A program made the translations under genes and the position numbers. Below are positions 55,499 to 64,000 of a stretch of DNA of 64,000 nt, one piece after another (the stretch's first letter is position 1; the number at the start of each line of letters is the position of its first letter). The stretch spans positions 4,702 through 68,701 of the forward strand of contig QZCP01000833.1 in the NCBI GenBank assembly GCA_003956705.1. Reading direction: 5' to 3'. The notes beneath the pieces are model-generated. The model did not search any database. It worked only from the letters and a program-made list of their open reading frames with translations, and was not told where the DNA came from. Source of the DNA: Brevipalpus yothersi. Its lineage: Eukaryota > Arthropoda > Arachnida > Trombidiformes > Tenuipalpidae.

Positions 55499-57430
55499 AT
55501 GATTTGCCTCAAGTTGTTCTCCTTCACCAATCTCATTCAAGCTCTCATAGTTTGGGAGAGATTCATGCTCCTGAGATCACATCGAGAAAATAATATTGTC
55601 AATTTCAACGATGCATTTGCAAGAATCGATCGAATAGAGAAAAGTGATGGAACCAAAGTTTATTATGGTGACCTATCGAACTTCTCAATTTCGATTAGTG
55701 AAGAGGAAGCCTTGAACTATAGAGCGGTTATCCTGAGACCAGTCAATGGATTGGCTATTCTCTTCAATTCGACAAACTATTTCATTCTACGAAATGGAAA
55801 AAGATATCCTTACAAGCACCCCGATTTCAATTATGGAGCGATGACTAATGAAGGCTTTTGGAGATTTCAATCAATTCGAGGACCCAATAATTTTGCTCTA
55901 GTAGGATTCACATCACTTCCTAAATCAGGAGGAGACTGGGAGTGGGAAACAATTATACAGAGCATACCCATTGGAAAAGGATGGAAATTCATCCAAGAAT
56001 TCGAATGGAAAGACGACCTTTTTGCTTGTTTCGAAAGAACTGACGATAAACTGGTTGTATTGCGTCTCAAAAGAGCTCCTGAAAACTCTACGCTGTATGG
56101 AACATTCATCTCGAGTTTCTTTGTTGACAGCACTATCAAGCGGATGGCCTACTTTTTACCCTCTTATCCTGACCCCATCATGTACTACTCGAAAAGAGAA
56201 GAGAATGGCACACTCTTTTTCAATGCTCTGGAGCTGAAAGATGCTATTAAAATGTCCGATCAAGGTTTCCGACGATGCAAAGAGACTGACAAATACCCTC
56301 GTAATTTTTTCAAGCTCCGACCTTTCATAAGAGATGTAACCATAAAAGATCCTGTTTTCAAACCCGGTCAATGTAAGAAAGATATTCCATGTTTCCAGCT
56401 AACAAAGTCTATACAATGCTTCCAGCTCCCAAAAAACATCCTGAATTACCACAGCGTTGATATCTATACTGTTGGTCTCAATTTCAAGGCAAGAATACTA
56501 TCTTTCATCAATGGTAGCTCAGATGTTCGATGTGACCTACGTGATTGTAAGAAAGTTATGGCATCATGTAAAAGTGAAGAAATTCAATTCGAAAACAGGG
56601 AAATTGTCTCAACCTTCTGGAACTTTGAAACATTCACTCTAACAAGATGGGACAAAACTGGCCTTCTAGGTCAATTTAGACTACTTGATTGCCATTATTT
56701 TCCAACATGTTCTCTTTGCACTCTCTACGGTGCTTTCAATTGTGAATGGGCAAATTCAAGTTGCGTTAAGGCAGATGATCCCACCACAAATGGCCATGAC
56801 CTTTGCTACTCCAATGTCGTAGCTTACAGGAAAAGTTTATCAAATGATACGATGGAGCTGGCCATTCAATTACCTCATAAACTCGATCCGAAAGGTGGTG
56901 AAGAAGCATTCGTTATGTTGGATGAGCAAGTTTACTCTGATGTAAAATACACTGGTAAAGACTACATTGTAGTCACATGGGATGAAGATCCTCTGGCTGC
57001 CATGATAATCATCAAACGGGGAGCATATACAATGAATACCACTCTAATTCTGGAAAAAAAGCCTCCAGTGACCGATATCCTCGTTTTACTGATCATATTA
57101 GCGGTAGTAGTGGTAATCACCATACTTTATTGCATATTTCGATGTAGAAAAAGGGAATCAATCGAGTCTTCACAGCCTGCACCATTGAATATCAAGCTTG
57201 TCAAACTTCCACCGGTTGTTCGTGCTGGAAAATTCGGTTCAATAATGAAGTCACTTGAACCAATGGTTCCTCCATCGATTCCGCCATCAGCTTCTCCATC
57301 AAAATCATCATCACCATCATCATCTTCTCGATCAGCATCTAGATCAAAAACTCCATCAGCTTCCCGATCGACATCACGATCGGCTTCCCCAGCAAAAGGC
57401 TCCGTTTTACGGACAAAAAGTAGTGATTAG
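55499..57430 (+). CDS. Plexin-ectodomain-like type I membrane protein, copy 6 (long Ser/Arg tail)
   Basis: 643 aa, the longest copy. It has the B-type front with NNIVNFNDAFARID, near-identical to copies 2 and 5 until about 56540, then a distinct segment from DCKKVMASCKSEEIQ. The PSI knot is LDCHYFPTCSLCTLYGAFNC (from about residue 397). An IPT-like region and a membrane helix at about 524-546 (ILVLLIILAVVVVITIL) follow. The cytoplasmic tail is about 97 residues with CRKRES next to the membrane and a Pro/Ser then Ser/Arg-rich end (SRSASRSKTPSASRSTSRSA), a likely target of SR-type or other Ser/Thr kinases. The other copies lack this tail. Tail codons form short TCA/TCG-rich repeats and may have grown by slippage. 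Confidence 0.8.
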   Translation: MICLKLFSFTNLIQALIVWERFMLLRSHRENNIVNFNDAFARIDRIEKSDGTKVYYGDLSNFSISISEEEALNYRAVILRPVNGLAILFNSTNYFILRNGKRYPYKHPDFNYGAMTNEGFWRFQSIRGPNNFALVGFTSLPKSGGDWEWETIIQSIPIGKGWKFIQEFEWKDDLFACFERTDDKLVVLRLKRAPENSTLYGTFISSFFVDSTIKRMAYFLPSYPDPIMYYSKREENGTLFFNALELKDAIKMSDQGFRRCKETDKYPRNFFKLRPFIRDVTIKDPVFKPGQCKKDIPCFQLTKSIQCFQLPKNILNYHSVDIYTVGLNFKARILSFINGSSDVRCDLRDCKKVMASCKSEEIQFENREIVSTFWNFETFTLTRWDKTGLLGQFRLLDCHYFPTCSLCTLYGAFNCEWANSSCVKADDPTTNGHDLCYSNVVAYRKSLSNDTMELAIQLPHKLDPKGGEEAFVMLDEQVYSDVKYTGKDYIVVTWDEDPLAAMIIIKRGAYTMNTTLILEKKPPVTDILVLLIILAVVVVITILYCIFRCRKRESIESSQPAPLNIKLVKLPPVVRAGKFGSIMKSLEPMVPPSIPPSASPSKSSSPSSSSRSASRSKTPSASRSTSRSASPAKGSVLRTKSSD

Positions 57431-58439
57431 TGTGATGAGCAATGGAAAAAATGCCATACTTTCATACTGGAAATTTTCTCGATGGCCATTAAACTCACAT
57501 GGTCACTTGGGAATAATTTCCCTTGAATCTCAGATTAAAAGGATATGGTTGAGATTTTCATCAGCTGTATATGGAGAGTCTTATCATTTGTATTTTATTT
57601 TTAATTTTTTTTTCAAATTTCAATTAATTATGCATCCTGCTTTAGAATATTTTCGCCCAATTTGTAAGATTCCCTTAACTATTTCTAGGATAACTTCTAG
57701 GTTTAATTTTTAGATAAGCAATGGTCACTAAATCTTTTTTCTCTCCCATTACCCTGATCAGAAACAGTAAAAATTTTTCTTAAACTAGAACTCAATTGTT
57801 TATCATCCTTTTGCAGTCTTCCTTCTCTTCTTATAATATTAATTAATTATTTATAATTCTCTTCAGGAATATTCTACATCTAGATTATATAAATCTTTTT
57901 CACTTTTACCAGTAATGATACTAAAATGTGATTTATTCAATTAGGGCTATTGGCCTCTCTAGCTGATGACAAATCTTTAATCTCTTCAATTTAAATTTCA
58001 GTTTAATCTTAGAAGAAAAATGAAAAAAAATCTCCTCAAAAAGCCTCGATAAGCATAATCTGTACAAGTATCAGCACTAGGGAAGGAAAATTGACTGATT
58101 ACAATATATGTTTACCAGTGCCACATAGAAAATCATAAAATGCTCATAGCGAATTTTCAGATAGCAGAGCACCTTCAGGGCAAATCAATGTGAAAAAATG
58201 GTTTATCAGCTCTTCTTGAATGGATCTAACTGCAAAAAATCAGAGCTCCATGTTTTTGACTCACTTTTTGACTCACCTCAAATATGATAAAGATGAAACT
58301 GTATCCTCCATCTGAATTAGGTGCTCAATTGTTGGGATATACAAACAAAAATTATGAATTTTAACCATCAAATCTATGTGATGAAGATGATCAAGTGATA
58401 TTTTCTCTGCTTGACTGGGTGAAGACAATTGGATTGCCA
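57431..58439. other. Intergenic, 3' flank of copy 6 and 5' flank of copy 7
   Basis: AT-rich, no gene recognised. The flank before copy 7 has TTGTTGGGATATAC at about 58330, echoing the A-type 5' flank (AATTGTTGGGATATAG near 79), about 100 bp before the ATG. No TATA-like GATAAATA at the B-type position. Confidence 0.4.
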
Positions 58440-60206
58440 ATGATCAGATGTCTCCGTATTCTAGTGTTTTCATATTCTTTTCTACTCTCAAGCTCACATC
58501 AAAAAGATAATATAGTGAATTTCAACGATGCTCATGCTAGAATTGATCGAATTGAGACCTTGGGTGGTCAAACTCAAGTTTATTATAGTGATCTATCAAA
58601 ATTCCCGCTCAAAATAAGTGAACAAGATGCTTTGAATTTGAATAGAGCCGTTATTCCAAGGCCTTATCTTGGCTGGACATTTTTATTCAATTCAACAGCA
58701 ATATTGATGATAAACCCAGAGGATGAACGTCGTATTTATCCGATAAAAGATGTCATCTATGGGTCAATGAGTAATCTTGGCTTCTGGGAAATGCAGCAAT
58801 CCGATGGTAGCCTAAAGGAGCTACCATTCCTGAAATATGTAGCAATTTTGGATTCAGTTTTTCTTACTACTCGATTCTCTTTGCCCAAAAAAATCAAAAT
58901 CGGAAGAGAATGGTATTTTATACAATCTTTTGAGTGGGAAACCGATTTTTTTGCCTGCTTCAGTACAAGTGGCAATACAATAGTAATTGTACGACTTGAA
59001 ATTCCAACCAGAAAGATCAAGGAATACGGGAAATACATCTCTAGTTTTTTCCTCTCTTCAATCGCAAAACCATCAGTTTACTTTCTGCCATCATATTCGA
59101 CACCCATGGTGTATTATTCTCATGGTGAAGAGGGTCAATGGATTATTTTCCATGCTCTTGAATTGGAAGGTGTTCTGGAGAAGTCAAATGCTGGCATGAA
59201 AATGTGTGAGGATACTCGTCGCTTTCCACCACATTTTCTACAGCTTGATTTTTACATAGAAGATCTCATCGAAGAACCATGGACACCAGAAAAAAGTTGC
59301 ACAGAGAATATTCCTCTATTCTATTTCAATAGATCCAGATCATGCTTCAGATTTGACATCAATTTTACTTATTTGAACGTGGACACCTACAATGTTAAGC
59401 TGGAGTTTGATACTAAAATCTTGTCTTATATCGAGAAACAAGATGAAGAAAACTTTTATGATGTCAGATGCAATCTTAGCGACTGTGAAACTGATTTGGA
59501 ATATGCTTCGTGTAGATCAGAAAAGATAGATTTCGAAAATGTGGATATTGTTTCATCTTTCTGGAATTCAGATAGATTTGTACTAACTCGGTTGACAAAG
59601 AGTGGCCTATCGCACGACTTTCGACTTCTTGATTGCGAGTATTTCCAATCGTGTTCTTTATGTACATTGTATGGAGGCTTCAATTGCCTTTGGCTATATC
59701 CAAAGTGCATGAGAAAGAAAGATGCTCCCGGTGTTATCCAAAATTCGTGCTATTCTGATATTAAAGCTTCACAAAAAATGGATGAGGATGATAGGATTGA
59801 GCTAAGAATTGAATTGCCCCACAAGCTGAATCAAAAAACTGGGGAAAATGTCTTGGTTATCCTTGACGATGATATTTTCACCGATGTTGAGTATGTTGAT
59901 GGTGTTTATGTAGTTGAAATTGGTGGTAAAAATCTCAATAACATAAGCCAATCAATCATCATAATCCTACGGGGTGCATATTCGATGAACGCATCATTCA
60001 GTATTTCCGAGTTATCTGAAGAGCAATTACTTCCCACATGGGTTTGGATTTTTCTTACTGTTGATATCATATTAGCTATTTGCTACTTCCTGTATCGTTA
60101 TAAGTTCAAAAAATCAGTTCACAAACGTCATTCATCATCAGGATCTTCAAGTGATACACGTTCAGATTCATCAATAACAACTTCAGCTTCTGGGCTGAAA
60201 GAATGA
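58440..60206 (+). CDS. Plexin-ectodomain-like type I membrane protein, copy 7 (divergent)
   Basis: 588 aa. The ATG at 58440 is the first in frame after a TAA at 58362-58364. Signal peptide (CLRILVFSYSFLLSS), then DNIVNFNDAHARIDRIE, clearly homologous to B-type but diverged along its whole length, with an insertion after the region matching GFWRF. PSI knot LDCEYFQSCSLCTLYGGFNC, IPT-like region (IELPHKLNQKTGENV), a membrane helix at about 531-552 (WVWIFLTVDIILAICYFL) and a Ser-rich tail (SSSGSSSDTRSDSS). It shows no mosaic junction with the other copies and could be the oldest or most isolated member here. Confidence 0.8.
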   Translation: MIRCLRILVFSYSFLLSSSHQKDNIVNFNDAHARIDRIETLGGQTQVYYSDLSKFPLKISEQDALNLNRAVIPRPYLGWTFLFNSTAILMINPEDERRIYPIKDVIYGSMSNLGFWEMQQSDGSLKELPFLKYVAILDSVFLTTRFSLPKKIKIGREWYFIQSFEWETDFFACFSTSGNTIVIVRLEIPTRKIKEYGKYISSFFLSSIAKPSVYFLPSYSTPMVYYSHGEEGQWIIFHALELEGVLEKSNAGMKMCEDTRRFPPHFLQLDFYIEDLIEEPWTPEKSCTENIPLFYFNRSRSCFRFDINFTYLNVDTYNVKLEFDTKILSYIEKQDEENFYDVRCNLSDCETDLEYASCRSEKIDFENVDIVSSFWNSDRFVLTRLTKSGLSHDFRLLDCEYFQSCSLCTLYGGFNCLWLYPKCMRKKDAPGVIQNSCYSDIKASQKMDEDDRIELRIELPHKLNQKTGENVLVILDDDIFTDVEYVDGVYVVEIGGKNLNNISQSIIIILRGAYSMNASFSISELSEEQLLPTWVWIFLTVDIILAICYFLYRYKFKKSVHKRHSSSGSSSDTRSDSSITTSASGLKE

Positions 60207-61204
60207 GTCTTCTCATCTTTCAATCTAGCAATTCCAGATGAATCGATAAAACTCTCAATTCTGGATGACTTCCATTCCAATCCAACAGTTAAGAACGATT
60301 ACCGATGGTTTAAAGTGGGTCATCAAGAGTATCAGTTCTAGAGAAAATGGTCTGAGGCAAAAGTTTAGCCGAATTTTTTTCATCATTTCTGTCATGATCA
60401 TCTTCTTTCACAATCATTGTATTCCAACTATTCATTTTTTTATTTTTCATTAAGCATTTCATATTTTCTTTCTTATGATTTCGTTCTCTCAAACTCACCT
60501 AGATACACTTCACCATTTTTTTGCATCATGAATTTTTTTGTCTGATAGCTCAAATGATGTCTTTCATTCTATTAAATTCCACTGGAAATAGTTACCATCG
60601 ATTGTCTTCTGTATTCTTCCAGAATGATGAGGTCCCTCTATTCAATATTCCGATTGTTCTAAAAGATTGGATTTCACTCGATTCTCTGCTTAAAGAAGAG
60701 AAGTAAAAACCTGAGATCTAAAGAAAGTTGATTTCTCCCGAAAGATCTTCGATCAGTTGATATGAATCTTTTGGTTCATGCCTCGGAAAACAGTCTCATA
60801 AGGATTGATAGAAATTATAGTCACTCTTTTTCGCATAATGTTGAGGTGTATTGAAGTGAAGAAAGAATAAGAGATATCGAGATAGGTGACAATATATTGT
60901 GTTTATTGTGTCTAGCAGAATAGTTTTATGGAAAATCAATCGCTAGATAATTAATGTGAGAAGCGATAATTTTGAATTGTACGAAAAGCTTCGAGTCAAT
61001 GAGATAGGTGATAGTATAAAAGTGTTGGTCAGTTGAAGTGCGTGATTGTTGTTACTATTGAAATGATGTGAGAGAGTCTCAGAATGTGATAAAATGGATT
61101 TCTTTTCATCAGTTTTTTAGACACATTATTGTCTATATTCTGACAGCTTATACCCAACTTACATCCTCATTCTGATGCTGGCGTTTCCTAGAACTAGTAT
61201 TTGA
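60207..61204. other. Intergenic, no gene recognised
   Basis: AT-rich. Short ORFs at 60265-60453 and 60521-60706 have no domain. A missing 5' part of the following receptor gene could lie here, but I cannot define exons. Confidence 0.4.
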
Positions 61205-63075
61205 ATGATGGCGGATACAATTTGCAATGCCAGTTATGCTGTGGCTTCGGTAAGTAATTAACTGTTCGTGGAAAAGTGTGACCATAAATTCCAAGAAATA
61301 TACCGTATTGTTGGGCAAGAACTATATCTTGGGAAAATTTTTCAGATCACACCACTTATAATATTTTCTGTTGAAGATGGGAAAGCTGTAGCCAATTTAC
61401 ATAGCATGAGGAAACTTGTCAAATGGATCGATGGATCTCCAAGGTTGGATAATTTAGAATTTTCAGCCAAAAAATATTCATGAATTTTTCCAACATTCAA
61501 TAGGTCAATCAAAATGATTCCAGTTGATGTTGGTGAGGCATCAAGTATGGACCTGAAGAAAATTCTTGCCGAAAATGTAAGTTCAACAAGACCCAAGCAA
61601 TCATCTAGGTTGAGTATCAAGTGATTTGATGATTTTTTCGAGCAAAGGAAGGGTTTAACAAGGAAGCTGAATATTATTAATGATTCATGTGGTTAACAAA
61701 ATAATTGAAAACAATCCCAAAAATTGAGCCATGCTCACGTTTGATAATACCAGAGCACAGAGCATCAATAGTTTAACTTAGTTAGTTGACTCATGAATCA
61801 TTTTTATGATATTATTTGGGAGAATTTCAACATCATTCAATGCTTTACTTTCTAGGAAATTGAGCTGGTACCATTATTCATGTACCACTCATCAAAAGAT
61901 TCGACTGCAAGTCTCACGCCAATCATCACCATGCAAAAAATCCTCATGATATCTCTTGCCCCTGAAGACAAGATAAAATCAAGAAATATTCTAGAACTTT
62001 TCGACTGGGAACTGTGGATCTTCGTTCTACTTACAATACTAACAGCTCTATTGGTGAGGCTCATGATCACACATGGCTCTATCATATACTTGGGAAAGAT
62101 ACTCAAGACATCCATTTGGTCAACAATCAAGCTGATAACATTGCAAGACTTTTATCCTAAGATGCTCAAAAACACCAGAATTTTCATGACAAGTATAATC
62201 TTCTTCATATTTTTTCTTATTGTATTCTTGAATTCTCGGATTAGCACTGATTTAGTATTCGGAGAGAAGCCTTTCACGCTCGATGAACTTGAAGATTTAC
62301 TCGATCCTCGTGCCACGAATGTTAAACCGATTTGGCGTAAATTTGCTGGAGTTTATGAAGCTTTTTCCATGAGTGGTTCACCAATAAGGAAGAAAATTTG
62401 GCAAAGAGCTCAAACAATTGGTGTTGAAAAGTGTATGATGGACCATGACCTATTGTCTGTGCTAGATATGGGCGCAAAATATGCTTCTAGTCCATTTGCT
62501 GCCTTCGATTATGAAACTATGGGAAAAATCTTCAAGATACTGAGTTGTAGTCAATCAAATCCACTGACCGGTGTTAGAATTCATGTTGGAAGCGAAATTA
62601 TCGAAGAGGAATTATTGAGCTTTCCTTACCTGTTACGTAATGATTCCTGCAACGATCGCAAAAAATTAGCTATAGAAGAAATGTGAGGATGATATTATTT
62701 TTGAATAATTGAAGTTTATTAATACTTTCTCAAGCAATTCCTAGGTCAAGGAAAATATTTGAGGCGAATGTTTTCAATAATAAATTTATTGAATCGATCC
62801 TTCTGGAATCTTTCAAGATTCATGATGATAGTCCATTGGAAAAATGGCGATGCCTGTTTGGTAGAGATCCTTTTGATCAAAACGATTGGTTGCAAATTGG
62901 AATCTCAAATGTGGTTAATCTTTTCTCACTTCTTATTGGCGCGATATCTTTTTCGTCCCTTATCTTGATATTTGAGATCGTTTGGTCAAGAAGGTCCAGG
63001 GCTACTTCAAATGGAATTCAAAAGTGTTTTATTTCCACATGCAAAGCTTTGTCTATTCGTTCCAAGAAACAATAG
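61205..63075 (+). CDS. Divergent ionotropic receptor (iGluR-like channel), five exons proposed
   Basis: Proposed exons: 61205-61249, 61346-61443, 61504-61576, 61856-62682 and 62745-63075, all with GT-AG introns in compatible phases. Introns are 96, 60, 279 and 62 nt. The 4th exon has TM1 (WIFVLLTILTALLVRLM), a pore-loop region (TSIWSTIKLITLQDF), TM2 (IIFFIFFLIVFLNSRIS) and the start of S2 with FTLDELEDLL. The 5th has TM3 (VVNLFSLLIGAISFSSLIL) and a short basic tail. This is the channel layout of protostome ionotropic receptors. The ligand-binding S1 part is short and the first exon uncertain, so more 5' exons may exist or the gene may be truncated. It has no link to the receptor array beyond position. 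Likely chemosensory by family, not shown. Confidence 0.65.
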
Positions 63076-64000
63076 AGGAGAATAAAGTTTATTCATACAG
63101 AGAAAAATCAAATCAATATCAAATATTGTGGAACTAAATTATGAAAAAATTGTACCAACTGAACCATAATAGTATTAGTATTGTATGACTTTGATCTCCT
63201 AATATTGGAAAATATTCAATTGTTGAAATGAGACGCTTGGGTAGATTAGAGCTACGTGTCATTGTATCCGGAAAAATGGCTTCATTGAAAATCGATGGGA
63301 AAATATTTAGCAACTGAAATAACAATTTCAAGTAGTAGTCCATTTTGATAAGTTTGATGAAAATGTGTAAGTGCTGGTCAGTGAATTGATCTCTTCGATG
63401 TTCTGATCACCCCTAGGAAGGCTCCATTATCCAGCGACTACACAATTGGGCTCACTTAACTATTCTGGGAATTAATTCTCTTCAAAGTGTCGATTGGAAC
63501 TTACCTTTATCAGTTCAACATATATTATAGAAATTATAAAAAACACATCTAAGTTTCTCATACTCATTCCTATGGGACCATTGTGCATTATGAATTGCTA
63601 GTCTTCAACGGAGATCCATTTCAGATTGTTTTTGGGTCGATTGGAAGAAATAGTTGTTGACCATTTGAATTGAGATAGGGAAAATATTGATTTGAATTTT
63701 TTCTGAGTTTTTTTGCCCAATGGATTCGAACACGAATAGATATTTCTTTTGTATTCCGATAAGATCTAACAGAAAGTAAAAGAATTTTTTTCATATCTCA
63801 TACATTTGTCGAGATATACAGGGTGGGCTGAAAGTTTGTACACACTTTCATGATCATGATCAAAGTGATGATGATGATACAGGATGTGTGATAAGAATGG
63901 AATTTCTAGACTCAAATGAGAGAAAAAAGATGAAAAATCGAAAAAGAATCGAAAAATGACATTTCAAATGAAAACACTAATAAGTGAACATGTCGATTCA
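63076..64000. other. Intergenic with possible TE terminus
   Basis: AT-rich, no gene. At 63818-63842 a TATACAGGGTGGGCTGAAAG stretch looks like the end of a DNA transposon or MITE entering from the right, related in type to the AGGGTRTTTCAG ends of the foldback element at 12687. The window ends before a second end could be seen. Confidence 0.35.

Noticed and set aside
1..64000. CRISPR array, operon or prokaryotic defence system
   Set aside because: No spaced direct repeats of that type; tandem repeats are microsatellites, and genes show eukaryotic introns and TEs.

Overview
This is eukaryotic, AT-rich, repeat-dense DNA, most likely from an arthropod. Supporting signs are short GT-AG introns of about 54-96 nt, an interstitial tract of the arthropod telomere unit TTAGG, a divergent ionotropic-receptor gene (a protostome family), and a TE mix of Polinton-like, Merlin, Helitron, MULE, PIF/Harbinger and a tRNA-derived SINE. 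A mite or other chelicerate is a guess. Nothing looks bacterial; the one IS1595/IS1016-like transposase is a eukaryotic Merlin element.

The host backbone is a same-strand array of seven related, apparently intronless (in the coding part) type I membrane protein genes at 151-1890, 7125-8894, 18580-20352 (broken by one stop codon), 46922-48658, 52020-53780, 55499-57430 and 58440-60206. Each has a signal peptide, an ectodomain of about 360 residues, a PSI-type cysteine knot, an IPT-like domain, one membrane helix and a short tail. That is the order of a plexin ectodomain without the plexin GAP domain. N-terminal and C-terminal halves are shuffled between copies with a switch just before the PSI knot, and the switch is matched by the flanking DNA. 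An ionotropic receptor gene with small introns follows at 61205-63075.

The first five copies sit in a repeated unit: receptor gene, a shared 3' block (called alpha here), a dead MULE transposon, a minus-strand tRNA-derived SINE, a block (delta) with exon-like minus-strand sequence, and a roughly 350-bp 5' block (epsilon) with a TATA-like site 81 bp before the next ATG. Units run from 1 to about 8.9 kb, about 16 to 26.3 kb, and 45.9 to 53.8 kb. They are split by a dead Harbinger element carrying a 1.24-kb foldback insertion (11.6-15.4 kb) and by a 20-kb TE island (26.3-45.9 kb).

The island holds a 0.6-kb-arm inverted repeat, a Polinton-like virion and integrase module (28.4-33.9 kb; mostly decayed, protease intact), small minus-strand coiled-coil ORFs, a Merlin transposase that is the only intact transposase ORF in the window, a TTAGG tract, a long polypyrimidine tract and a decayed Helitron. 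The most original signal is the rapidly diversifying mosaic receptor family.
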